DNA of 54,086 nucleotides from Granulosicoccus sp. (GTDB lineage: Bacteria; Pseudomonadota; Gammaproteobacteria; Granulosicoccales; Granulosicoccaceae): assembly GCA_023301795.1 (NCBI GenBank), contig JALZVU010000303.1, positions 1-54,086 of the forward strand, read 5' to 3'. Under the pieces are notes generated by a model. The model was not told the origin of the DNA, did not search any database, and worked only from the letters and a program-made list of their open reading frames with translations. Position 1 is the first letter of the stretch. Each line of letters begins with the position of its first letter. Shown piece after piece: positions 7,161-17,503 of this stretch. Both the position numbers and the translations under genes were made by a program.

Positions 7161-9436
7161 GTGTTGATCTCTGAAACAAGCTTCGACGTGCGTTTTGTCT
7201 CACCCTGTGAATCGGTGATGTGTATTGTTCCTGAGACATCTATGTGACCAATGGAGCAGGCGCGACCATAACCTGCAACACCCAGCGCTTGCACACACTC
7301 TGCGACCCTCTCAGTCGGAACTGCTGCCAGAAGACCACCACTGGTTTGCGGGTCGGACAACAGCGCTAAAACTGCAGGATCACAGGCGTCATCAATGATT
7401 GAATTCACCAGTGCTTTTTTATTCTGCCCCCATAAGGAGCTTTGGTAGCCCGCCTGACTAAGAGATCGGGCTCCGGCAAGCAACGGGATTTTTTCAAGGG
7501 ACAAGGCAGCCCCACAGGGCAATTCATTACCACTCATACCTTGAAGCAATCGCTTGAGATGTCCTATCAAACCAAAGCCTGTAACATCGGTCATGGCAGT
7601 GCAACCATGTTCACGCAGGATCTTTGCCGCTTGGGTGTTACTGAGCAGCATGGACTCTATCGCTTGTGTGACATCGCTACCACGCGCCGCAGCTTGCTCA
7701 AGTGCTGCAAACAAAATTCCAACACCCAGTGCTTTGGTAAGAACGAGAGTGTGGCCCGAGTTTAACGGTATGTCAGTGGACAACGATGGCTGCGGCGCAT
7801 CCATCGTTGCATTAACGACAAGACCTACCGACAACTGAGAACCTTGGGTCGTGTGACCACCAATCAGCGCACATGATTCTGCACTCAGTGCCTCGACAAC
7901 ACCGCTCATGAGCAAACGCAAGTCTCGTTCTATCACGTTGTCAAACGCTTCAGGGAGCGTGATGATAACTTGCGCAGAATGCACGGTGGCGTTCAGTGTT
8001 ATGACATCACTAATAGCGTGAAGCGCCGCGATCCGCCCCAGCAAATACGGATCATCAACGATGGCATTGATATGGTCCACTGATTGTACTAACCGCGTTG
8101 CCGGTAGATCAACCACAGCCGTGTCCTCGGCCGGCGACAACTGAAGACTGCAGGCATTAATGGATCGCGTGTCAGATTCTGATCCAGACAGCGTTTCCAG
8201 CACACCTTGCAGTATTGCATCGCCCACCTTGGCACCGCAGCCACGACACAACATGGCACTCGGCGTCGATGATTCTGGTATCTGCTCAAGCAACGCATCA
8301 GGTAGTTTTACAAGTGATGCATTCATTACACGCTTGGGCAATCGTCGGAATTTTTCCATGAAGCTCTGATCAATATGATCTTTCCAACGCCACACCCAGT
8401 CTCCTTGAATCACAACAGGTCCACGACAGGCAATGGCGTGCTTAGCTCCGGTAGCCATCAATGTCAGAAAATCTGTCTGGGGCCTGTAGACTTTCAGCGG
8501 CCCACCCAAAAGATAACGGCGTATGTTTTCAAACAGCACCGGTGCCTGACGAACAGCGAACACACCGGCTTTTGTACTGGGTGTGGGCACTTGTGTACCG
8601 ATATCACCGGTAGCGAAAACAAACGGATGCGTGGTGCTTTGCAAGTAGGCATTAGTGGCCACAAAGCCGCGATGATCAGTCGCCAGACCCGCTTTGGCCG
8701 GCCAATCAGGGCCGCTGGCGGCCGTGCACCAGATGATTTCATCGAGCTCAAACACCCTGCCATCAGTAGCGTTAAGCTTTCCTGAGTCAACGGAGGCAAC
8801 ATCAAACCCTTTGACCACATCGATACCGGCAGCGGTCGCAGCCTCTATTGCCAGCTGACTAACCCGAGCCGGACGACCACTGATTGAGTCTTCACCGCGT
8901 AAAAACCATTGGCAGCTAGCAGTGGTGTCACGCAACTTGTGTTGTATGGCAGTTACCAGTTCGAATCCACCAGCACCGGAACCAACCACGCCAATGCGAG
9001 CGTCGTGGTTGACCGCGCTCCAGCGTGCGTAGAAACCACTAACAGGCTTTACCGGTGTGACATGCTCTTTTGAACCCGGCACGGATAGATCAGGGGTGGA
9101 ACCGGTGTCCAGTGAGAGCACATCGAAACTGATGCCCGGACGCTGCTGAAATTTCACTTGCCGAGCGTTCAGATCAATAGCCGTAATAGTGTCTTCTATA
9201 AAACGCACATCGGCCCAGCGGCACAAGCGCAACAGATCGATATGGATGTCATCGACACTGTAATGCCCAGCGATAAGCCCTGGCAACATACCGGAGTACG
9301 GCGTTCTGACATCACTGGAGACTAGCGTGAGGCGTATGCCAGGCATAGGCTGCATAGCCCAGCGACGCAAAAACAAGGCGTGACTATGGCCGCCACCGAC
9401 CAGACAGACATCTTTGACAATCGGAACGCTGTTCAT
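7157..9436 (-). CDS. selD: FAD-dependent oxidoreductase-selenide water dikinase (SelD) fusion
   Basis: A 759-residue two-domain protein. Residues ~5-370 are an NDH-2-like pyridine nucleotide-disulfide oxidoreductase: FAD motif VGGGHSHA near 13-20, NAD motif GVVGSGAGGFELV near 149-161, and the second FAD motif FVFATGDIG near 272-280. Residues ~390-750 are selenide, water dikinase, which makes selenophosphate from selenide and ATP. The glycine-rich loop CRGCGAKVGD holds Cys397 and Cys400; the catalytic position is cysteine, not selenocysteine. This fusion is a known architecture; the N-terminal part may deliver reduced selenium. It overlaps selU (ATGA) upstream and the saccharopine dehydrogenase (ATGA) downstream. 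Confidence 0.95.
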   Translation of the reverse strand: MNSVPIVKDVCLVGGGHSHALFLRRWAMQPMPGIRLTLVSSDVRTPYSGMLPGLIAGHYSVDDIHIDLLRLCRWADVRFIEDTITAIDLNARQVKFQQRPGISFDVLSLDTGSTPDLSVPGSKEHVTPVKPVSGFYARWSAVNHDARIGVVGSGAGGFELVTAIQHKLRDTTASCQWFLRGEDSISGRPARVSQLAIEAATAAGIDVVKGFDVASVDSGKLNATDGRVFELDEIIWCTAASGPDWPAKAGLATDHRGFVATNAYLQSTTHPFVFATGDIGTQVPTPSTKAGVFAVRQAPVLFENIRRYLLGGPLKVYRPQTDFLTLMATGAKHAIACRGPVVIQGDWVWRWKDHIDQSFMEKFRRLPKRVMNASLVKLPDALLEQIPESSTPSAMLCRGCGAKVGDAILQGVLETLSGSESDTRSINACSLQLSPAEDTAVVDLPATRLVQSVDHINAIVDDPYLLGRIAALHAISDVITLNATVHSAQVIITLPEAFDNVIERDLRLLMSGVVEALSAESCALIGGHTTQGSQLSVGLVVNATMDAPQPSLSTDIPLNSGHTLVLTKALGVGILFAALEQAAARGSDVTQAIESMLLSNTQAAKILREHGCTAMTDVTGFGLIGHLKRLLQGMSGNELPCGAALSLEKIPLLAGARSLSQAGYQSSLWGQNKKALVNSIIDDACDPAVLALLSDPQTSGGLLAAVPTERVAECVQALGVAGYGRACSIGHIDVSGTIHITDSQGETKRTSKLVSEINT

Positions 9437-10578
9437 TCAGATAAAGCGTTAGAGCCGAGCATTGCAGCTATGTGAGATTCGGCATTGTCGACAATTTGCT
9501 GAGCAGTGCCTTTGAACGCTATACGCTCAGCTTTTTGTTCAAGCTGATAGTCGTACATTGGATCGTAATAATCGCGCAGCAGCATTTCGATAAATGGAGT
9601 GTAGGACGAGGTATCGTTATGCCGGGCATGTCGCGCAAGAGCTGCATTCAGTAAATCCAATGCCTTCTGGTAGTTCTCACCGCCAAAACGTTTCTGAATA
9701 CGGGCAAGGCTGGTCTTGTGATGTTCGGAATAAGCATCAAAACCTGCCGGCTCACCAAGTTGAGCTACATAACGCGATAACAAATCGGTTACGTAGTCAT
9801 CGAAACAGTTTTTGATTCGTTGAGGCATCTCGCATTCCAGAATAACGATGGGTGCGCTATGGGTTGCTTCACGCAGCACTTCAGGGATACAGATTCTGCC
9901 AATAAGGCGTGCTTCATCCTCCAGAAATATCATAGAGCGGCCTGCATGCTCATGCTGCATCAGGGCGATGCTGAGTGCATTTTCAAAATCTATCGGGGTA
10001 GGCTGAGCGTCAGGCATGTTGCCAAAACTTGAGCCACGATGATTTGCCAGACCTTCAAGGTCGACGGTGGCACCAAGCTGATGAAGCAGCAATGTTTTAC
10101 CGTTACCGGTGCGTCCGCCAATCAAGGTGAAAGACAAGGCTGTCGACAGTCGCGCCAGCTCATCGATGAGAAAGGTGCGCAGAGCTTTGTAACCGCCTTC
10201 GATCAGTGGGATATCAACACCTGCTTCCATAAGCCATTGCTGCGTGATGCGTGAACGCAGACCGCCACGAAAGCAATACAACAGTGCATCGGGATGCGCA
10301 TGGGCGAATGATGTCCATTGCTCCACGCGCTGTGCCTGTATCTCGGGGGTGACCAGTTCAGCACCTAATGCAATGGCACTATCCTGACCAGCCTCTTTGT
10401 AGCGCACACCCACAAGATGGCGCTCTTCATCAGTCATTAACGGCAGATTTATAGATCCCGGAAACGCGCCTTTTTTAAATTCCACAGGCGCACGCACATC
10501 GAGCAAGGCGCACCCTGAGAGCAACAGGGTGCGATAGTCACTGACGGTTTTGCCCGGCTTTTGTGGGACTTCACGCAT
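9433..10578 (-). CDS. selU: tRNA 2-selenouridine synthase SelU/MnmH
   Basis: A 381-residue enzyme that replaces sulfur by selenium in the wobble 2-thiouridine of tRNA, using selenophosphate from SelD. The N-terminal rhodanese domain (~15-135) has LLDVRAPVEF and the active-site Cys102 in YCFRGGLRS. A P-loop GGRTGNGKT at ~154-162 begins the NTPase-like part. Length is close to the E. coli protein (364). The start ATG is only 3 nt after the argG stop and the stop overlaps selD (ATGA). No selA or selB lies in the window, so selenium may serve tRNA modification here; a selenoprotein system elsewhere is not excluded. Confidence 0.95.
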   Translation of the reverse strand: MREVPQKPGKTVSDYRTLLLSGCALLDVRAPVEFKKGAFPGSINLPLMTDEERHLVGVRYKEAGQDSAIALGAELVTPEIQAQRVEQWTSFAHAHPDALLYCFRGGLRSRITQQWLMEAGVDIPLIEGGYKALRTFLIDELARLSTALSFTLIGGRTGNGKTLLLHQLGATVDLEGLANHRGSSFGNMPDAQPTPIDFENALSIALMQHEHAGRSMIFLEDEARLIGRICIPEVLREATHSAPIVILECEMPQRIKNCFDDYVTDLLSRYVAQLGEPAGFDAYSEHHKTSLARIQKRFGGENYQKALDLLNAALARHARHNDTSSYTPFIEMLLRDYYDPMYDYQLEQKAERIAFKGTAQQIVDNAESHIAAMLGSNALSE

Positions 10579-10581
10579 CAG

Positions 10582-11922
<1,341 letters not shown>

Positions 11923-12083
11923 TCAACGAGACCACGGGGTGCACAGTCTAGCTTGGATCATGGACTAAATCACTGAGCGGTTTTTCACAAAAGGTGTGCC
12001 GTCACCCTCAGGCAGGCAGTGGCGCCTCTAAATCCTGCCCCTCAGGCACCCAATACAGGGCGCTGAGCCATTTGCCGGGTCGT

Positions 12084-12380
12084 TCAGCTCGCAGCCTCAG
12101 CCTCAAGCAGCAGTTTGGCAAGCTGTACAAAGCTGTCCTTGTAGTAGTACGGCGATGTCTGATCAGGACTCTGGGCGTTCTCCTCATTAACCCCGAAATC
12201 AAGGCCCTTTTCACTAAGCACCTTGTATTTCTTGATAACACCCGGGCGTGTGGAGCTTTCGCGCGTGGCCTCTTCAAGCAAACCGATAGAGAGCATCAGT
12301 TTATTCGCCTTGACGGCGGACAAGGCCACTTCATGCTCTTTCAATAATTTTGTGAGCGACTCTACATCGTTTCCTTTCAT
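12084..12380 (-). CDS. Small conserved-looking protein of unknown function
   Basis: A 98-residue soluble protein I do not recognise. It begins MKGNDVESLTKLLKEHEVAL, is mostly helical, charged, and ends in a KLLLEAEAAS helix; the middle holds TRPGVIKKYKVLSEKGLDFG and a YYYKDSF patch. An AGAGGT sequence sits 5 nt before the ATG, which is a good ribosome binding site and the main reason to call it. It follows the antiporter gene by 62 bp and precedes argG by 173 bp on the same strand. No export signal or membrane segment is seen. Confidence 0.6.
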   Translation of the reverse strand: MKGNDVESLTKLLKEHEVALSAVKANKLMLSIGLLEEATRESSTRPGVIKKYKVLSEKGLDFGVNEENAQSPDQTSPYYYKDSFVQLAKLLLEAEAAS

Positions 12381-12442
12381 GGTGTACCTCTAACCCTACC
12401 TGCAAACCTATGTTCAGGCGCCAGTCTACCTTCGCCAAGCTA

Positions 12443-14164
12443 TCAAGGCCACACCGACTTTGAGCCTTGCACCTGCTGAACCCGTTGTTCTTGTTGCTCC
12501 AACGCCTTGTCCCGATAAAGCTCCGCCACGGCCTGAGCGTCCAGCGGGCTCATCCCCACAAGCTCCAGAACATCTTCACCCATCAACAAAGCGGTTTCAA
12601 ACGTTTCACCGTAGACACTGTCAGCGCCACTGCGCAGCAGTCGAAACTCCCCTTCCGCGTCGACAGCACGGGATAACAGTTTGAGCTGAGGGTATTCACG
12701 GTGCACCAGCCGCACCAGATCAACAGCCGCGTCAGGATCGTCAATTGCAATAATCAAGGCACTGGCTTTGGCAGCACCGGCAGCTTTTAGCAGATCAGGA
12801 CGCAACGCATTGCCGTAAAACCCTAAAAAACCTTCGCTGCGCAGCTGCGTGAACCGATCCGGGTTGTGATCTATGACAACCGCGCGAAACCCATTGTCTT
12901 TGAGTAGCCGCGACACCACTCGTCCCACTCGACCAAAGCCTGCCACGATGACCTGCGAGTCAGCCAACTCATCAGCATCCAGTCCTGTGTCACTTTGCTG
13001 CCTGGCCGGCAGACTGTCACGGCGTGCAGCATAAAACAGCAGCAAGGGCGTCGTCAGCATGGACAAAGCGATGACCAATACCAATTGGGCTGCAAGCTTG
13101 TCCGGTATCGCTTGATACGTCACTGCCAACGCTATGACCACAAAGGCGAGTTCGCCGCTTTGCGCCAGCACCGTCGCCAGCCAGATTCGCTGTTGCCGCG
13201 GTACGCTGGAATAGCGCAATATATTCCGGATAATCCAGGCCTTGGCAAACACCAGCAACGCCACTAGTGCAAAGGTTTCCAGCGGTTTACGAATGAAGGT
13301 GGCAAAGTCAATTTGCATACCAGTTGATATGAAAAACATACCCACCAATAATCCGGCAAACGGATAGGCAGCGATTCTGATGGCAGAACCATACTCAGAT
13401 CGAATCAATAACAGACCACTGAGCAACGCGCCAAGCTCCAGCGGCAATTGCAGCGCATCGACCACCAGAAGCATGCCGATGACCAGTAGCACAGCAAATG
13501 CAGCAAAGACCTCATCCAGACCAATACTGACCACATAGCGAAATGCTCGACCCAGGACAAGATGCGCCACCACACCAAAGACCGCCATGACCAACAGGCC
13601 TTTGATAACTCTGGGCCATTGACTACCCTCGACTGAGCTCATCTCAAACCCCAGCAGCGGTAAGAGAACGATAACGGGGACAAGCAGCATGGACTGTGTC
13701 AGCAGTAACTGATAACCGGTTTCCGTTACTGGCGAACCGGTCGGATAGCGCTCATCGAACGCGTGCCTGGCAACTGCTTCCGATGAAATTGACAAGGCAA
13801 GTCCTGCAACCAACGCGTGATGCCAGGAGTGGCCTATTAGCATGGCTACGAGTGTCACTACTACGGTTGTCAGCAAAAATTGTAGCAACCCCAGTGACAG
13901 TAATTCGCCCAGCAAGCGCCGAAGCCGATCAGGCGTTGCCTGAAGGCCCACCAGAAACAATAGCAACACCGTGGCAACACGCGAAAACAACTCGATGGTA
14001 TAAACATCGCGAATAAGCGCAAGACCCCAGGGGCCAATCAGAATGCCAGCAAACAAATAACCGAAAACAGGCCCCAGGCCGAGCCTCTTCGCGCTGGGCA
14101 CTGCCAACAATCCTGCCAGCAGATAGATAAATATATTGAGTAGCAGGCTATTGGAATCAGCCAT
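12443..14164 (-). CDS. CPA2 monovalent cation:proton antiporter with TrkA-N domain
   Basis: A 573-residue inner-membrane exchanger of the CPA2 family (KefB/KefC-like). About 12-13 hydrophobic helices fill residues 5-385, with the family segments GPVFGYLFAGILIGPWGL near 28-45 and FFISTGMQIDF near 277-287. The cytoplasmic part carries an RCK/TrkA-N domain from ~405, with the Rossmann motif GFGRVGRVVSRLL. In Kef systems this part gates K+ efflux in response to glutathione or nucleotides. No separate KefF/KefG oxidoreductase is adjacent. It follows the amidotransferase gene by 33 bp. Whether K+ or Na+ is moved cannot be told. Confidence 0.9.
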   Translation of the reverse strand: MADSNSLLLNIFIYLLAGLLAVPSAKRLGLGPVFGYLFAGILIGPWGLALIRDVYTIELFSRVATVLLLFLVGLQATPDRLRRLLGELLSLGLLQFLLTTVVVTLVAMLIGHSWHHALVAGLALSISSEAVARHAFDERYPTGSPVTETGYQLLLTQSMLLVPVIVLLPLLGFEMSSVEGSQWPRVIKGLLVMAVFGVVAHLVLGRAFRYVVSIGLDEVFAAFAVLLVIGMLLVVDALQLPLELGALLSGLLLIRSEYGSAIRIAAYPFAGLLVGMFFISTGMQIDFATFIRKPLETFALVALLVFAKAWIIRNILRYSSVPRQQRIWLATVLAQSGELAFVVIALAVTYQAIPDKLAAQLVLVIALSMLTTPLLLFYAARRDSLPARQQSDTGLDADELADSQVIVAGFGRVGRVVSRLLKDNGFRAVVIDHNPDRFTQLRSEGFLGFYGNALRPDLLKAAGAAKASALIIAIDDPDAAVDLVRLVHREYPQLKLLSRAVDAEGEFRLLRSGADSVYGETFETALLMGEDVLELVGMSPLDAQAVAELYRDKALEQQEQRVQQVQGSKSVWP

Positions 14165-14197
14165 GACAGCGCCAAAAACGAAGCAATACGAAAATAT

Positions 14198-14917
14198 TCA
14201 GCTGCGGCTTTGTTCGCACAGCCCAGTCCAGCGATTCATAAAACCGTCCAGCCATTGCGAGATCGATTCTTCGTGCTGGTGAGCATCAGCCATCATCGCG
14301 GTGCGTTCAGCATCGGTTAGCACGCCAGCGCTACGGGTTTTATTACGCTCGTGCCAGATAGCCAGAACTTCCGCGTTCACCTCAGGATGAAACTGCACAC
14401 CCAGTACGCGCTCATTGAGCATATAGCCCTGATTGGGGAACGCGTCACCTGTCGCTATTCTTCGCGTGCCAGCAGGCAATTCAAAGCCTTCCGAATGCCA
14501 CTGCATGACAGTCAGTGGTGACGAAAGAAAGGGTTCAGTGTCGCTCACAGGATCCACTTTGCAAAAACCGATTTCCTTGAGCTCCTGTTTGTGGGGTGAG
14601 ACGCTCGCGCCCAACACTCGAGCCATTATCTGTGCGCCCAGGCAGATACCGAAAAAGGCAGTATCCTTTGCCAGACATTCCTCAACAAAATGCAGTTCGC
14701 GACGTACCCAGTCATGTTCGCCGCAGTCGTTTGCGCTGTTTGCGCCACCAAAAACAACGATGCCTGCGTAGGCATCAGGGTCTGGAAAAGGGTCCTCGTC
14801 TACCGGATAGCACCAATCCACTGTCTTGCCGTGAGCATGCATCCAGCGGGTACAACGATCCACATTCCAGTTGGGCGAATGCTTGATAAACAAATACCGA
14901 TGATCTTTGGAACTCAT
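14198..14917 (-). CDS. Class-I glutamine amidotransferase (GMP-synthase-like)
   Basis: A 239-residue stand-alone class-I glutamine amidotransferase. The nucleophile lies in FFGICLGAQIMA and the catalytic His in GVQFHPEVNAE, which complete the triad with a nearby Glu. Proteins of this type are often annotated as GMP-synthase glutaminase-like, or act on gamma-glutamyl compounds; no synthetase domain is fused or adjacent. The ATG overlaps the stop of the upstream lipoprotein gene (ATGA), so the two are translated together. The acceptor substrate is unknown. Confidence 0.87.
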   Translation of the reverse strand: MSSKDHRYLFIKHSPNWNVDRCTRWMHAHGKTVDWCYPVDEDPFPDPDAYAGIVVFGGANSANDCGEHDWVRRELHFVEECLAKDTAFFGICLGAQIMARVLGASVSPHKQELKEIGFCKVDPVSDTEPFLSSPLTVMQWHSEGFELPAGTRRIATGDAFPNQGYMLNERVLGVQFHPEVNAEVLAIWHERNKTRSAGVLTDAERTAMMADAHQHEESISQWLDGFMNRWTGLCEQSRS

Positions 14918-16347
14918 CGGCTACTCAGTACATTAAGAGTAAACGGTGTGGATAATCCCGTTGCGTTCGAAGAATCTATTGCCAAGATCTGCAGCCCACT
15001 GTAAGCACCCGTCACCTGTGGTGTGCCCGAGAGCGTACCGGTGGCGGCATTCAGAGAGACCCCGAAAGGCAATATGCCACTGCCTGCTATTCGGTATCTC
15101 AAAAAATCGCCATCAGCATCGGTAAAAATTGCTTCCACTGGTTGAATGCTGGTGCCAATTCTCACGGTTTGACTAAAAACGGTACCTGTGACGAACACGG
15201 GTGCGCTATTGAGCAAAACCACAGGAGCAGCAGCGATTTCCAGCACGATTTCCGTTGAAATCTGGCGCCCACCGTCACTGACAATCATCGTAAGTGAATA
15301 ACTGCCCACGTCAGCTGCCGTGGGCGTGCCCGACAGGACACCAGCAGAACTGAGTTCTAGACCGCTTCCCAGTGCCAACGGGGTGTTCGTCGCCAGCGCA
15401 AAATCAAGGGTTCCGCCTTCTGGATCCAGGAAAAGCTCTGATAAATCCTCAGTTAACGCTAGGTTTTCGGTAGCCTCGATAACCGGAATGGCTGATAACT
15501 GCTGTGGCTCCTGATTGGTAGCTACAACACGAATGGTTGCCGTGCCAGTAGAGGCGAAGACCCCGTCGCTCAGTTCATATTGAAATGTGTCTGTTCTGTC
15601 TTCGCTCAGATTGGCCAGATTGGACCGGTAGGTGAAGCTGCCATCATTGCTCAGCTCAAAAAACGAGGCAAATTCAGGCTCAACGACGGCTTCGGGCGAG
15701 ATAACAAATTCAGTATTACTGACATCCACGTCATCGACGTCGTTACTCAACAAGTTAATAGTTTGCGGGGTAACGTTAAGCACGGCACCTTCAGTCACAA
15801 CGAATGTGTCATCGTTTGCCACTGGCGCTTCATTTATCGCAATGAGACAAAAACTATACTCTGTGACGTTGGATATACCATCTGCGTCCTCCACACTAAG
15901 CTCATAGAGTAGGCCAACGGATGCCTGCAGCATGGGCACATCCAATGTGAATTGCTGAATATTTGAACCAGCCTCTTCAACAGATCGGTCAAAGTCCAAC
16001 TGGCAATCGGCAGCCACGGTACAGGCTTCTAGCAAGGTGCTGGCAGCAAATTCAGGGTTGAAGCCGTCTTGCTCGGCACAAACCTCCAGATTGCCTTGCT
16101 CCAACGGCTCGTCTGACCATAAAAACACCTGCTCACGCCCCGGACTACTCTCACGCGTGGTGGTAATACGCGCGCTGGTGCTCTCATCAATGATGATGGC
16201 ATCACCCACCGGCGTATCGCCCAGGAAAACGTCAGTGGCGCTAACCGGGACACTTTGGCTACCCGTGGAATCGACCCAGTCGCAGCCGCTCAGAGTGACC
16301 CCTGACACAGCGATGAGACCCATTACTGAAAGAAATCTTGTGTTCAC
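14914..16347 (-). CDS. Ig/cadherin-like repeat lipoprotein
   Basis: A predicted outer-envelope lipoprotein of 477 residues, starting at the GTG at 16347. A longer frame runs into the nucleoside hydrolase gene to 16635, but from the GTG the protein begins with a clean signal peptide and the lipobox LSGC near residue 20, and AGGACG lies upstream. After the anchor comes a Thr/Ser-rich domain, then a cadherin-like/VCBS-type domain (NDDTFVVTEG to FQYELSDGVFASTGTATI) and two putative Ig (He_PIG) domains marked by LSGTPTAADVGSYSL and TLSGTPQVTGAYSG. Such folds serve in adhesion or matrix binding. The ligand is unknown. ATGA coupling to a cytoplasmic amidotransferase is odd. Confidence 0.8.
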   Translation of the reverse strand: MNTRFLSVMGLIAVSGVTLSGCDWVDSTGSQSVPVSATDVFLGDTPVGDAIIIDESTSARITTTRESSPGREQVFLWSDEPLEQGNLEVCAEQDGFNPEFAASTLLEACTVAADCQLDFDRSVEEAGSNIQQFTLDVPMLQASVGLLYELSVEDADGISNVTEYSFCLIAINEAPVANDDTFVVTEGAVLNVTPQTINLLSNDVDDVDVSNTEFVISPEAVVEPEFASFFELSNDGSFTYRSNLANLSEDRTDTFQYELSDGVFASTGTATIRVVATNQEPQQLSAIPVIEATENLALTEDLSELFLDPEGGTLDFALATNTPLALGSGLELSSAGVLSGTPTAADVGSYSLTMIVSDGGRQISTEIVLEIAAAPVVLLNSAPVFVTGTVFSQTVRIGTSIQPVEAIFTDADGDFLRYRIAGSGILPFGVSLNAATGTLSGTPQVTGAYSGLQILAIDSSNATGLSTPFTLNVLSSR

Positions 16348-16387
16348 GCCCGTCCTGTTGTTATTTCGTTTGAGCTGGTAATCCGAA

Positions 16388-17407
16388 TTAGCGAATGTGA
16401 TGCTCAATAATCGTCTGAAGAAAATGTTCGCGCACGCGTTCTGAATCGACTGCCATGCATGCATGCGTGGCTGGTCGATCTTGCCAGTGCAGTGTGCCGT
16501 AATCATACCCCTTACGATCAATTGCAAGCTGGCCTGATGCCATACCATCAGGAATAACTCGCGCCGGACCACTTTGCACCTCAAAAGCATCAGGAATAAG
16601 CACATAGGCAATTGCCGCTGCATCGTGCATGGCACATTGACGTTCTGGCGGATTGTCCACCACGCTTTTGGTCATGTAAAAATCAACGTAGAACCGGCTG
16701 GACTCCCAGAGCAATGATCCCGTCTGGCCAGCATTGTTGTCCATTCTTTTCAGCGCACTGTCACCCAGCATTATCTTGTGAGTTACGTCCAGACCAATCA
16801 ATGTCATTGGCCAGTCCCCAGCCATCAGGCTATCTGCTGCATGCGGATCATTGAAAAAATTGGCCTCGGCCAGCGGTGTGACATTACCTGGCTCGTCAAC
16901 TGTGCCGCCCATGATGACAAGACCTGCCACCAGGGTCGGTAACTGGGGCTCGCGCCTGTAGGCCTCGGCAATATTTGTCAGTGGACCTACAGCCACCAGC
17001 GTAATTTCACCAGGGTTTGCCCGTGCGGAAGCGATAATGAAGTCTGCTGCATCGAGCTCTTCCACAACCGCGTGTCGAGCATCAGGGTTTAGATTGATCG
17101 TGACCTCAGCAGGCTTGTCGGGTGTACTACCCGGATAAACGTTGCCGATGCCGTCGGCACCATGGACAAAATCTGCAGGCGGCAAGGGTGTCTGAACACT
17201 CGGCACGGCCGCTCCTTTGGCAACAGCAACCTTAGTTGCGCCTAGTGTCTCGAGAATAAACTGCGCGTTACGGGTCGAGTAACCGACGTTAATGTTTCCA
17301 AAGACGGTAGTAAGTGCCAGCAGCTCGATCTGAGGATGACAAAATGCATAGGCGATAGCCATCGCATCGTCACAGCCAGGGTCAGTGTCCAGAATGATCT
17401 TGCGCAT
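16388..17407 (-). CDS. Inosine/uridine-preferring nucleoside hydrolase
   Basis: A 339-residue cytoplasmic nucleoside hydrolase (IunH/Rih family), which splits ribonucleosides into base and ribose. The N-terminal Ca-binding signature DTDPGCDDAMAI at ~7-18 is complete, and the C-terminal CAMHDAAAIAYVL supplies the further His-Asp pair. Base specificity cannot be read from sequence. A ribokinase gene lies 96 bp upstream on the same strand, so released ribose can be phosphorylated at once. The following lipoprotein gene starts 40 bp downstream. Confidence 0.93.
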   Translation of the reverse strand: MRKIILDTDPGCDDAMAIAYAFCHPQIELLALTTVFGNINVGYSTRNAQFILETLGATKVAVAKGAAVPSVQTPLPPADFVHGADGIGNVYPGSTPDKPAEVTINLNPDARHAVVEELDAADFIIASARANPGEITLVAVGPLTNIAEAYRREPQLPTLVAGLVIMGGTVDEPGNVTPLAEANFFNDPHAADSLMAGDWPMTLIGLDVTHKIMLGDSALKRMDNNAGQTGSLLWESSRFYVDFYMTKSVVDNPPERQCAMHDAAAIAYVLIPDAFEVQSGPARVIPDGMASGQLAIDRKGYDYGTLHWQDRPATHACMAVDSERVREHFLQTIIEHHIR

Positions 17408-17503
17408 AAAGTATAAATCGGTGCCTTAAGTCGTCAGTGTAGAGGCAAAATAGCTGTGCGAGGAGCCCGCTCGGTAGAAATAATCGGACGAGAGTGATTA
17501 TTT

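Noticed and set aside
12005-12048. Direct 10-bp repeat CCCTCAGGCA upstream of argG
   Set aside because: Two copies 34 bp apart, not symmetrical and not like an ARG box; probably chance.
16348-16635. Extended N-terminus of the lipoprotein frame
   Set aside because: It would overlap most of 250 bp of the nucleoside hydrolase gene and would place residues before a clean lipoprotein signal; the GTG at 16347 is better.
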